NCBI GenBank assembly: GCA_022432975.1
Contig: CM039509.1
Span: forward strand, 27,493,390-27,557,389
Source: Begonia masoniana
Taxonomy: Eukaryota; Streptophyta; Magnoliopsida; Cucurbitales; Begoniaceae
Direction: 5' to 3'
Length of the DNA stretch: 64,000 bases
Shown: positions 54,194 through 64,000 of the stretch, piece by piece
Numbering within the stretch: the stretch's first letter is position 1
Layout: each line of letters starts with the position of its first letter
Notes under the pieces: model-generated
Told to the model about the DNA's origin: nothing
Seen by the model: the letters and a program-made list of their open reading frames with translations, nothing else
The model's database searches: none
Program-made: the position numbers and the translations under genes

Positions 54194-57100
54194 TTGCGTT
54201 CTGGCCGCTGTTTCAGATGTGATAAGGTTGGACATATAGTCAGAAACTGCCCCATGCCGCCAGACCCGAACCGTGCAAGGATAGCACCAAGAGTTTATGC
54301 TATGATGGAGAATGAGGACACAGTGCCGCATACAGTCATAACAGGTACCATTATGATCTGTGGTTTTACTGCTTACACACTTATAGATACGGGAGCCACA
54401 CACTCGTTTATATCAACCTTGTTTGTATGCAAACATAACTTAGAACTTTTACCAGCCGAAAGGTCATATAATGTTATGTTACCATCAGGGAAGACCCTAC
54501 AGTCAAAACAGATTATTAAGGGTGATGTTGTGTCCTTAGGAGGTAAGAAGCTATATGTAGAACTCATTGTAATTGACATGAAAGGGTATGAGGTGATATT
54601 AAGGATGGATTGGTTATTCAGACATTATGCCACAATAAGTTGTAGATCTGGAATGGTTGATTTTCGACCCCCAAATGGTGATCATTATTCCTTCCAAGCT
54701 ATCCCTAAGATAAGTAAAATACCGATTACATCCTCCTTAGAGATTCATCGATTATTGAAAAATGGATGTGAGAGTTACCTGGCTAGTGTAATGGATGTTC
54801 GGATGAAGGATAGAATGGAATTACAGGATATTCCCATAGTCCGAGAGTTCCCTGAGGCATTTTTGGATGATTTGCCTGGTTTACCACCTGATAGAGAAAT
54901 AGAGTTTGTAATAGATACGTACCCTGAGGCCTTACCACTATCTAAGAATCCTTATCGGATGGCACCTGTTGAGTTAAAGGAGTTAAAAGTCCAACTACAG
55001 GAATTAGTAGACAAAGGATTTATACGCCCTAGCAGTTTCCCTTGGGGTGCACCTGTCTTATTTGTCAAGAAGAAAGATGGTTCCCTTAGAATGTGCATAG
55101 ACTATAGGGAGCTAAATAAGTTGACAATCAAGAATAAGTACCCCTTACCTCGGATTGATAATTTGTTTGACCAATTGCAAGGAGCAAAGGTGTTTTCAAA
55201 AATAGATTTACGTTCGGGTTATTACCAACTGAAGGTTAAGGAAGGAGATATACCAAAGACAGCCTTCAGAACCCGTTATGGACACTACGAATTCTTGGTC
55301 ATGTCATTTGGACTGACCAATACACCTGCAGCCTTTATGGACTTAATGAATCGAGTGTTTCGTGAGTATTTGGACAAATTTGTAATTGTGTTCATAGATG
55401 ATATCCTGATATACTCACGGACTGAAGCTGACCATGCAGAGCATTTAAGAATAGTTTTGACAACATTGAAGGAGCACCAACTTTATGCCAAATTGTCCAA
55501 GTGTGAATTTTGGTTGAACAAGGTTAATTTTCTTAGTCATGTAGTTTCTGCTAATGGCATATCAGTGGACCCGACCAAAATTCAGGCAGTAAAGGATTGG
55601 CCACAACCAAAGAACGCCAGTGAAGTTCGTAGTTTCCTTGGATTGGCAGGCTATTACAGGAAGTTCATCAGAGTATTTTCTTTAATAGCCAAGCCTCTGA
55701 CGAATCTGACAAAGAAGGACAATAAGTATTCTTGGACCGAAGCTTGTGAGGATAGCTTCCAGACATTGAAAGTAAAGTTAACGTCGGCCCCGGTTCTGAC
55801 CCTTCCAACCGAAGAAGGAAAGTTTAGCGTATTTTGTGATGCATCAAAAGTTAGTTTGGGCTGTGTTTTGATGCAAGAAGGCAAAGATGTAGCGTATGCC
55901 TCTAGGCAATTAAAGAGTTATGAACAGAACTATCCCACCCATGATTTAGAATTAGCTGCTGTTGTTTTTGCCTTGAAGATATGGAGACACTATTTATATG
56001 GACAGCAGTGTGAGGTGTTTTCTGACCATAAAAGTCTGAGGTACCTCTTTACACAAAAGGAATTGAACATGAGGCAGAGGCGTTGGTTGGAATTTGTCAA
56101 GGATTACGACTTTGAGATCAAGTATCACCCGGGTAAGGCTAACTCTGTAGCTGACGCATTGAGCAGGATGTCAACAACTATGCAACCCGTTGTGTCAACC
56201 ATGTCTATACCTTTGAGGACAGAAGTTCAAAGGTTTGAATTGGAGATAGTTCCAGAGTTATCAACCTTACTTGCCGATTTGACCATTCAACCAACGGTTT
56301 TGGAAAAGATCAAAGAGGCACAACAGAAGGACTCTGAGGAGAATAACAGTATGATGAACAAGGTGAAAGACACCACCTCTGAGTTTAGTCTTTCCAAGGA
56401 TGGGATTCTGAGGTTTAGAAATAGATGGTATGTCCCTAATGATGAAGGATTACGTAAGTTAATCTTGGCTGAGGCGCATTCGTCTCCCTTTTCTATACAT
56501 CCTGGCACCACCAAGATGTATCGAGACCTGAAGTTACTCTATTGGTGGCCAAACTTAAAGAATGATGTTGCTAAGTATGTAGAGTCATGTTTGGTTTGCC
56601 AACAAGTTAAAGCCGAGCACCAACGTCCAGGAGGCACCCTTCAGCCTCTACCTATTCCCGAGTGGAAGTGGGAACACATAGCTATGGATTTCATCGTAGG
56701 ATTACATAAGACAACTAAGGGACATGATAGTATTTGGGTTGTGATTGATAGACTGACGAAATCAGCCCATTTCTTACCAGTAAGGACAACCTACTCGATG
56801 GACCAGCTTGCTGATCTTTATGTACAAGAAGTTATTAGGTTGCATGGAATCCCTGCATCTATTGTCTCTGATCGTGACCCTAGGTTCACCTCCCAGTTTT
56901 GGAAAGGTCTACAAGGCACACTTGGCACGAGGTTATCCTTCAGCACTGCCTTTCAACCGCAGACAGATGGTCAATCTGAAAGGACTATTCAGATACTTGA
57001 AGATATGCTGAGGGCGTGTGTGCTAGATTTCCAGTCATCTTGGAGTCGATACTTACCTTTAGTTGAGTTCTCCTACAATAATAGTTATCAGTCCACTATC

Positions 57101-57724
57101 GGAATGGCACCTTATGAAGCACTGTATGGCAGGAAATGTAGGTCACCTCTGTATTGGGATGAGGTTGGGGAAGCAAAACTTCTAGGACCCGAACTTCTGC
57201 AGTAGATGTCTAAAAAGATTTCTGTTATTAGGAAGAGGATGGTGACTGCTCAGAGTCGACAGAAGAGCTATGCAGACCAAAGGAGGAGGAATCTTGAATT
57301 TACGGTCGGGGATGATGTATTCCTGAAGGTTTCACTGTTCAAGGGAGCCTTAAGATTTGGCAAAAAGGGAAAACTTACTCCACAGTTTGTTGGACCCTTC
57401 CCTATCTTGGCTAGAATCGGTAGTACAGCTTACAGACTGCAATTGCCTCCATCATTGGATAAGGTTCACAATGTCTTTCACGTGTCAATGTTAAGGAAAT
57501 GCATGCGAGATCTGACGCAAGTTATTCAGCCAACAGACATTGAGTTAGAACCGACATTGGTGTACGAAGAAAAGCCGGTACAGATATTGGAATCTGCAGT
57601 TAAAACTCTGAGGAATAAAGAGATCCCACTGGTCAAAGTTTTATGGAAGAATCATGGCATCGAAGAAGCCACTTGGAAGCGACGACAGAACATGTTAGAC
57701 AAATATCCAGAGTTATTTGTTTGA
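54194..57724 (+). pseudogene. Gypsy3 Pol: zinc knuckle, protease, RT, RNase H, integrase, chromodomain-like (one stop)
   Basis: A 1003-codon frame with CCHC knuckle [14 protein letters not shown] (residues about 5-18), protease [10 protein letters not shown] (about 60) and VILRMDWL (LGMDWL in relatives), RT ([46 protein letters not shown], catalytic [10 protein letters not shown] near 415), RNase H ([36 protein letters not shown]), and integrase ([17 protein letters not shown]...[12 protein letters not shown] in MDFIVGL, D in [13 protein letters not shown] in QSERTIQ). After TAG 57203-57205 it continues in frame to 57724 with LTPQFVGPFPI and chromodomain-like IPLVKVLWKNHGIEEATWK. All catalytic residues I looked for are present. 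This is the best-preserved gypsy pol in the window. Confidence 0.96.
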
Positions 57725-57750
57725 TCAATTTTCGAGGACAAAAATTTTGT

Positions 57751-57765
57751 TTAAGGAGGGGTGGA
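57751..57765 (+). other. Polypurine tract of gypsy3
   Basis: TTAAGGAGGGGTGGA precedes the 3' LTR start by zero bases, after the GAGGACAAAAATTTTG block. Confidence 0.88.
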
Positions 57766-59679
57766 TGTAACACCCAAAATAACGACCAGGTAATTCCCTT
57801 TAACCGTTTTAACGGTCGTGTTTAATTAATTTTTCCCGGTTTAGAATTTTATGCCGAGCTTAATTAATTACATGTGGATTTAAGCTAGGTTGAGTGGCAA
57901 AGTTGTATTAATGGAGATTTGAGACCGGTATTCAAAGAAAATGGAAAGGGTTCAAACTTCATTTAAACCACTGTAGCCGACATCATCTACTCTCGGCGAT
58001 TTCTTCTTTCCCAAGCTCTTGCTCTCTGCTTTCAGCATACTCTCTTCGACGATCGGTTTTCTCTGCCACTACTCATCTACTATGTGCCTGAGGTATGCAT
58101 TAGGCAATGTAGCTAGCTGTTAGTTTATTAGCCTTTTTTCTACTCGGCATTGGAGTTTTGGATTTTCCAATGGCCGACTAATAATAAGAACATTTGAAAT
58201 CTGGAAGTGGTAATGTATTTCTGAATCGATTTTTGGACACTAAACAACTAACCCTGAGTTATCGCTATTCGAATCTGTCTGTTTTGCTTTTTGGATTTCA
58301 GACTGCTCAGAGTATTAGACTAAGGATTCGAGGATGACTTTAGCTATTAAATCTTAGGATAACTTGAGATTAGAACTATTAGGATTTTGTTTTAACTACT
58401 TCAATGTAAATGTTTTAGGTGAAGAAGTTTGAAGAGAAAGGAGCTCAAAGTGCTAAGGAGACCAGGTAAGTGAATGTATAGGATTTCTGGCCAATAGGGC
58501 CCTAAATCACAAGAATGCTCAGTGTGACAGTGCAAGGCTAGATAGGCGATTAAGTTCCCTGGTTATGCTCATAGTAAGTCAGAAAAGTTTATGATAAACA
58601 AATGACTAAGTAGAACAGAATTTCCTATAACAATGAGATTCGGATTTGAATGGTTTGACTTTAGAGTCTGAATACGACTTTAAGGATTATTGAATGGTTT
58701 GTGTTGCTTAAGTCTTCCGCTATGCGTATTTTGGATGAGTTTATGATCCTTACTCTTTGAGGTTTATAGTTACTAAGTTAAGAATCGGGTGAGTTGTGAT
58801 ATGTTCTATCGGATGAAGATGTTTGATGATTATAGTGTTTTACTGTCGTATGATAGAAGCTGGATGAGGCAATCATCCGGCTGACGTCATCGGCGGATGT
58901 CAAATGATGGGAGTTGAACGATTGAGTCTTCCAGGTGACGTCACCGGAAGATGTAGTATGACGTCACCGAAAGATGTAGTTTGTTTCCTCGCCCGATGAT
59001 GTAAATGTTAATTTGTCGTCTAGCGTTCGGTGGATGAAGTGTATTTCTTCATCGGATGCTGGGAATGTTAATTTGTCATCTAGCGTTCGGTGGATGAAGT
59101 GTATTTCTTCACCGGATGCTGGGAATGTTAATTTGTCGTCTAGCGTTCGGTGGATGAAGTGTATTTCTTCACCGGATGCTGGGAATATTATTTTGTCGTC
59201 TAGCGTTCGGTGGATGAAATGTATTTGAGTCACCAGAAGATGAAGATGTTATTTTGTCGTCTAGTGATCGGCAGATGTAGAGTATTTTCTTGTCGTTTAA
59301 TGTTCAGGTAATGTTTTAAATCGGTCACGTGAGGCACACATGTCCACCGGTCGATGTAGGGTAAATATGAACATCTAGTGGAGAATCTTCGGGACCGGGC
59401 GATGTCTTTAATTAGGCACGTGCAATGCCCGTGACCACCGGTGGATGTCTATTGATGGTTGAGATCAGATGTGTCGTGTGGCGGACACGTGATCATCGGT
59501 CGATGTGAGTCTATAACTCTATCGGTAGATGCAGATCAAGAGATGTTTGAAAAAAAAAAGAGAAAACAAAGAGGGAATAATATTAACACTAATAATGAAC
59601 AAGGTGTATGGAAGTAAGAATCAAATGATTAAGAGATCAAGTAATGAATTTGTGTGGCCATTCCGTTGGGGTCGTTACA
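57766..59679 (+). repeat. 3' LTR of gypsy3 (1914 bp)
   Basis: It starts TGTAACACCCAAAATAACG (the 5' copy has AGCC) and ends GGGTCGTTACA. It has the same promoter-like and donor elements and a 60-bp array (about 58985-59260). Confidence 0.95.
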
Positions 59680-59684
59680 CATAT

Positions 59685-59991
59685 AATTTCAAAAGAGAGT
59701 GTATCATTGGATCTAGGAAAGAAGCAGTTAGTAAGTGGCCATAACCAAATAACGTAACTGAGATAAGTTTTATTAGTCTTGTGGGTTATTATCGGTGATT
59801 TGTATAAGGATTTTCAAGATTAGCCAACCTGCTTAAGAAGCTAACCAGGAAGGGTGCTAAGTATTTATGGACTGAAGAGTGCGAGCAAAGCTTTCAAGAG
59901 GTGAAGAAGAGATTGATTTTGGCACTGATACTTACTATACAGTCAAAATTGAGAAACTATGTGGTATATAGTGATGCTTCAAAGTATAGAT
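59685..59991 (+). pseudogene. Remnant D: RT end and RNase H start
   Basis: Continues D after gypsy3: EAVSKWP, SLVGYYR, GFSRLANLLKKLTRKGAKYLWTEECEQSF and YSDASKYRL, with several stops. Interrupted at about 59992. Confidence 0.85.
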
Positions 59992-61343
59992 TGTGATAAG
60001 TTCTCCTGCAATGATACATCCCGAAGACCCAAAACATGTTCACAGATATGTTCCGCAATCTTACTAACTTTTTTACTACTTATTGCACTTTTTTTTGCAG
60101 CTAATGAACTAATGAAGCATGTGGAAGAATTAATGGAGCACTTGGATTGGGAGCCAACTCCTCAAGACATCAATAAAGCCACCAACATGTTAACTTTAAG
60201 CTTTGGACTAGCAGAAGAAGGAATTTGTCTTCCCTTTTACAACTCTATGTAATCCATTACCTCCATTGGGTTTTAGGCAAACTTTGGGCCTATTTAACTT
60301 GTATTTTATTAACTCATCATGCATTAGAGGGTTCTAAGGGGTTGTTGGCCTCAAAGGCAAAGCAACCTTAATTATTGGACTTTCCAAAAATGGCCATCAA
60401 TCTGACCTCCAATAAATAATTGACAAAATCGACACCTTTGCCCACCTTATTACAAAAAAGTGCCCTTCATGAAGATTGTAGCCAACACATTGATCTTTTC
60501 AGAATGGCTAGATCGTGAAATTTGGGAGTCATTTTCTTTGTCAACCGGATCCATTACCGAGAGCTCTTTATGGGCTTACTTGAGCACACGCCCCAAACAT
60601 AAAGCTCATTCCTTGAGCCCGTTCTTTCAAAAGGAAGCACACCCTTTTTCCATTTCAAATCATTCCTGAAGACTCACGCTCCTCCCCACAAGGTTCAACA
60701 CAACTTACCATACAAGGAGCCATCTCCACAGTCAAGATGAAGGAGCACACTTACACGGACGGATGGATCAAGACCGAACGATATTTTCCTATTTAATTGT
60801 GCCAACTAAGCCCTTAGTTGCCCTAGCATACTTAAGCATAATTTTCAAACATTGTAATCAGCTTTTGATGATAATTTGAGGTAATTTTCATAAGCTCTCA
60901 TGTCTTGGAGTTTTTGTCTCAAAGGTAATTGCCTCGGTAACTTTGTTTCCGACTCCTATTGTCTTCTAAGCCCAAGGTTGCTTAGGAGCTCTTATTCTCA
61001 TCTTTTCTGTATCTTGTCTAAGATCTTAGACAAAGGAGAAAGTGAGCCAAACCGATCTTATGTTGTTGTAATCTTCCTCGGAAGGTTGCATCACCCGGAA
61101 GCACTAAAAGTTACTTTTCGGGCCGGTTACGGATCCCCTTGCATAACTTTCGTGTTTATTATTATCTTTCTTTGAAATTTGCTGAAATAACTCTCAATAC
61201 ATAATATTTGAAAACTTTTAAATTTCATATTATTTGGATCATAATTTATTGAGTTATTGCATATTACTTAAGGGTGTTCTCGGATTGAGTCGAGAACACC
61301 AATATAAAAATTGTCATTGCACTAATCTTCAGCTTTGCAGTCA
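59992..61343. mobile_element. Unidentified insert of about 1.35 kb in RNase H of remnant D
   Basis: It separates DASKYRL from the following [21 protein letters not shown]. Possible TG...CA ends are TGTGATAAG at 59992 and GCAGTCA at 61343, without a convincing 5-bp duplication. A perfect stem GGTGTTCTCG-GATTGAGT-CGAGAACACC lies at about 61273-61300, some 20 nt before CTAAT, reminiscent of a Helitron 3' end. T-rich GCAG (60090-60101) looks like an intron acceptor. Short ORFs (59959-60252, 60460-60669, 60900-61175) match nothing I know. Solo LTR and non-autonomous Helitron are both possible. Confidence 0.4.
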
Positions 61344-62402
61344 AATTTTGTATCATGCAAGAAGAAAATGTTGTAGCCTATGCCTCGAGAAATTTGAAGG
61401 ATGACGAGAAAAACTACCTAACTCACGATTTGGAGCTCGTGGTGGTGCATCATGCGCTGAAGATTTTGAGACATTATCTTTTATGGATAGAGTTGCAAAA
61501 TTTATACTGAATACAAATGTCTGAAGTATTTTTTGACTCAGAAGGATCTGAGTATTAGGCAATGTAAATGGTTGAAGTTGGTTAAAGATTATGACTGCAA
61601 AATTATTTATCATCCTAGAAAGGCTAATTTTGTAGCCGATGCTCTAAGTAGAAGAGCCTCGTTACAAGTTTCATTGTTGCGGCTGATTCCAAGAAGGTTA
61701 ATTGAGGAGATACAAAAATATGATATTGAAGTTGTACTGTCTGGATTATTGAAAAGATTATCTGCTATGACACTTCAGTCGAGTTTGTTATAGCAAATAA
61801 GTGATAAAAAAACGTGGCAATGCATTTATTTGCAAGGTGAAAGATCAAATAGAAGCTAAAAAAGTTTCTGAATTTTCTATATTTGATGACATGATTATCA
61901 AGTTCAAAAAGAGGTGGTTTATACTAGACGATTTTGAATTAAAGAGAGCCGTATAAGAAGAAGCACATTCAACCTTGTACTCAGTACATCCTGTTCAACC
62001 AAAATGTATCGAGATTTGGAGCAGCATTATTGGTGGCATGGATTGAAAGTGAACATAGCTAAATTCATTGAAAGATGTCTCACTTGCAAGCAAGTAAAAG
62101 CAGAGCATCAACGACCAGCTGGTACATTGCACTCACTCATGGTGACTCAGTGAAAGTGGGAGCATATGACTATGGATTTTGTAGTGGGACTTTCAAAGAC
62201 TGTTAAGGGTCACAACTCTAACTGGGTTATAGTTGATCGACTGACCAAATCAACACATTTTCTCCTTGTAACGACTACATACACTATGGATCAGTATGCC
62301 CGACTTTATGTTCAAGACAACTTTTCACCTTCATACAAATGAGCAATCAAAAAGAATGATCCAAACCTTGGAGGGTATTTTGAGGCCTGTTCTATTGACT
62401 TG
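61344..62402 (+). pseudogene. Remnant D: RNase H and integrase
   Basis: RNase H ([82 protein letters not shown]) and integrase (HP...[83 protein letters not shown]) with frameshifts and stops. The DDE segment around SDRDPRFTS is deleted: YVQDN goes directly to a segment near TNEQSKRMIQ. It ends near 62402. Confidence 0.88.
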
Positions 62403-62772
62403 TACCCCAGGTACTAGTCCCTGAGGTCCTGGGTTCGAGTAAGGGGAAGGTAAAAACTCCCTTCAGGGGGTGAGAAGATCGTGAGTATACGTGGTACTAC
62501 CTTCGGGACCCCACGTGGCAGCTGGCTCATCGAGGGGCACTGCACGACTTGCCTGTCCCGGTGGCGAGGGAGGTCGTTACAAAAAAGGCACCTTTTTTTT
62601 GTAACGACCTCCCCCACCACCGGGACAAGCAAGTCGTGCAGTGCCCCTCGATGGGCCAGCTGCCACGTGGGGTCCAGAAGGCAGTACCATGTGGCAGCTG
62701 GCCCATCGAGGGGCACTGCACGACTTGCCTGTCCCAGTGGCGGGGGAGGTCGTTACAAAGTAAATGTGTATT
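62403..62772. repeat. GC-rich foldback with three alternating arms
   Basis: Arm 1 (about 62490-62585) and arm 3 (about 62685-62757) run in one direction, and arm 2 (about 62590-62685) is their inverse complement. Shared blocks: CACGTGGCAGCTGG, CATCGAGGGGCACTGCACGA, CTTGCCTGTCCC and GGAGGTCGTTACA. The centre of arms 1 and 2 is AAAAAAGGCACCTTTTTTT. The arms end in GTCGTTACA / TGTAACGACC, like gypsy LTR termini. Before arm 1, GGTCCTGGGTTCGAGTAAGG (62428-62447 area) resembles a pol III B box. No protein-coding content; the local ORFs are readings of the arms. Confidence 0.75.
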
Positions 62773-64000
62773 TGTAACGACCCCGGCCAGGAGCCGTCAC
62801 GTGTTCATATTCTTTCAATAATCGTTTGCTTGACTTTTACTATTATTACATTCACTTACTATCTCTCAACAGACTTTCACATTTTACATATACCCTTTTA
62901 TTTAAAAAAAAGCTGGTAATAGAAACGCAGAACCATTAAGGAAGACGAACCCTCTCGTGCCCGACTTCCCACATCTTCCGGTCGCTAAATGACAAAACAT
63001 ATTTTACATCTTCCGGTCGCTAAATGACAAAACATATTTTACATCTTCCGGTCGCTAAATGACAAAACATATTTTACATCTTCCGGTCGCTAAATGACAA
63101 AACATATTTTACATCTTCCGGTCGCTAAATGACAAAACATATTTTACATCTTCCGGTCGCTAAATGACAAAACATATTTTACATCTTCCGGTCGCTAAAT
63201 GACAAAACATATTTTACATCTTCCGGTCGCTAAATGACAAAACATATTTTACATCTTCCGGTCGCTAAATGACAAAACATATTTTACATCTTCCGGTCGC
63301 TAAATGACAAAACATATTTTACATCTTCCGGTCGCTAAATGACAAAACATATTTTACATCTTCCGGTCGCTAAATGACAAAACATATTTTACATCTTCCG
63401 GTCGCTAAATGACAAAACATATTTTACATCTTCCGGTCGCTAAATGACAAAACATATTTTACATCTTCCGGTCGCTAAATGACAAAACATATTTTACATC
63501 TTCCGGTCGCTAAATGACAAAACATATTTTACATCTTCCGGTCGCTAAATGACAAAACATATTTTACATCTTCCGGTCGCTAAATGACAAAACATATTTT
63601 ACATCTTCCGGTCGCTAAATGACAAAACATATTTTACATCTTCCGGTCGCTAAATGACAAAACATATTTTACATCTTCCGGTCGCTAAATGACAAAACAT
63701 ATTTTACATCTTCCGGTCGCTAAATGACAAAACATATTTTACATCTTCCGGTCGCTAAATGACAAAACATATTTTACATCTTCCGGTCGCTAAATGACAA
63801 AACATATTTTACATCTTCCGGTCGCTAAATGACAAAACATATTTTACATCTTCCGGTCGCTAAATGACAAAACATATTTTACATCTTCCGGTCGCTAAAT
63901 GACAAAACATATTTTACATCTTCCGGTCGCTAAATGACAAAACATATTTTACATCTTCCGGTCGCTAAATGACAAAACATATTTTACATCTTCCGGTCGC
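62773..64000 (-). repeat. LTR of the 17224 family, 3' end portion, running off the window
   Basis: The plus strand reads TGTAACGACCCCGGCCAGGA then GCCGTCACGTGTTCATA, almost identical to 17224 onward for about 190 bp, so it is the same family, with sense on the minus strand by analogy. From 62971 to the right edge it is replaced by the 35-bp array. Whether it is solo or part of an element cannot be seen. Confidence 0.88.
62971..64000. repeat. Perfect 35-bp tandem array (29.4 copies to the edge)
   Basis: The unit comprises ACATCTTCCGGTCGCTAAAT followed by GACAAAACATATTTT, repeated 29 times plus 15 bases with no difference that I can see. It continues beyond the window. ACATCTTCCGGTCG occurs once at the start of the 54-bp array in the related LTR (17634-17647), so that block probably seeded this array. 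Confidence 0.97.

Larger units (their letters stand above)
51228..59679 (+). mobile_element. Gypsy3: full-length Ty3/gypsy (Tekay/Del-like), TSD CATAT (8452 bp)
   Basis: LTRs at 51228-53143 and 57766-59679 (about 98% identical by eye), primer-binding site, gag, protease, RT, RNase H, integrase, a chromodomain-like end and a polypurine tract, flanked by CATAT (51223-51227 and 59680-59684). Only a frameshift and two TAG codons separate it from an open gag-pol, so it is young. It is inserted in the RT/RNase H region of remnant D. Confidence 0.96.

Noticed and set aside
62414..62821. Several overlapping ORFs on both strands
   Set aside because: All are readings of the inverted-repeat arms.
62971..64000. 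CRISPR-like regular repeat
   Set aside because: Units are directly adjacent with no variable spacers and the context is a plant LTR; it is a simple tandem array.

Overview
The window is plant nuclear DNA, most likely from a flowering plant (probably a eudicot; I do not identify the species). It is almost entirely nested LTR retrotransposons. Evidence: Ty3/gypsy gag-pol genes with RT and integrase motifs and a chromodomain-like C-terminus (Tekay/Del-like chromovirus, inferred); one Ty1/copia element with a third ORF (SIRE-like); primer-binding sites matching initiator tRNA-Met (TGGTATCAGAGC and variants); and 5-bp target duplications. I see no host gene, tRNA, rRNA, CRISPR array or prokaryotic feature.

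Layout. 1-3973: minus-strand gypsy E1 (protease/gag running off the left edge, 5' LTR). 3974-4448 and 13414-14548: two pieces of one minus-strand LTR (C), split by a complete non-autonomous gypsy element, element 1 (4449-13413, TSD CAAGC). 14549-23411: plus-strand gypsy2, whose RT gene is split by a 2982-bp solo LTR (17224-20205, TSD GAATG). 23412-30991: minus-strand gypsy A, truncated in RNase H, carrying a perfect 27-bp array inside pol and a solo LTR (25213-27328, TSD GCGTA). 30992-35829: minus-strand gypsy B, cut in RT by A. 35830-62402: an old plus-strand gypsy remnant D, broken into pieces by an unknown 1.2-kb insert (36564-37732), a solo LTR (38241-51141, TSD CTATC) that itself contains the copia element (39302-49806, TSD GTACT), full-length gypsy3 (51228-59679, TSD CATAT) and another unknown insert (about 59992-61343). 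62403-62772: a GC-rich foldback. 62773-64000: the start of another LTR of the 17224 family, filled by a perfect 35-bp array that runs off the right edge.

The coding parts are gag (capsid and zinc knuckle), protease, reverse transcriptase, RNase H and integrase modules. Every copy carries at least one lesion visible here, so none looks fully autonomous, although copia (LTRs about 99% identical by eye) and gypsy3 (about 98%) are young. Many in-frame stops are TAG where a related copy has CAG, as expected from C-to-T decay at methylated CHG sites.

The most unusual content is in the long (1.4-3 kb) LTRs. The gypsy LTRs share an architecture: often a TATA-like box about 160 bp from the LTR start, then a consensus 5' splice site AG/GTAAGT, a GGCC-loop-GGCCTACA element just after it, about 450-630 bp later a 3' splice-like site TRTAG/GT, and then an 'array slot' before the primer-binding site. 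The slot holds either CCGAT/TGACGTCA-rich tandem repeats or GCGATCGC-type palindromes. Between the splice-like sites several LTRs carry repeated hairpins, some with compensatory stem changes. The CCGATG-type motif is also tandemly arrayed in the unrelated copia LTR. This reads as a candidate structured, spliced LTR leader with rapidly exchanging repeat arrays; that interpretation is inference and needs transcript data.
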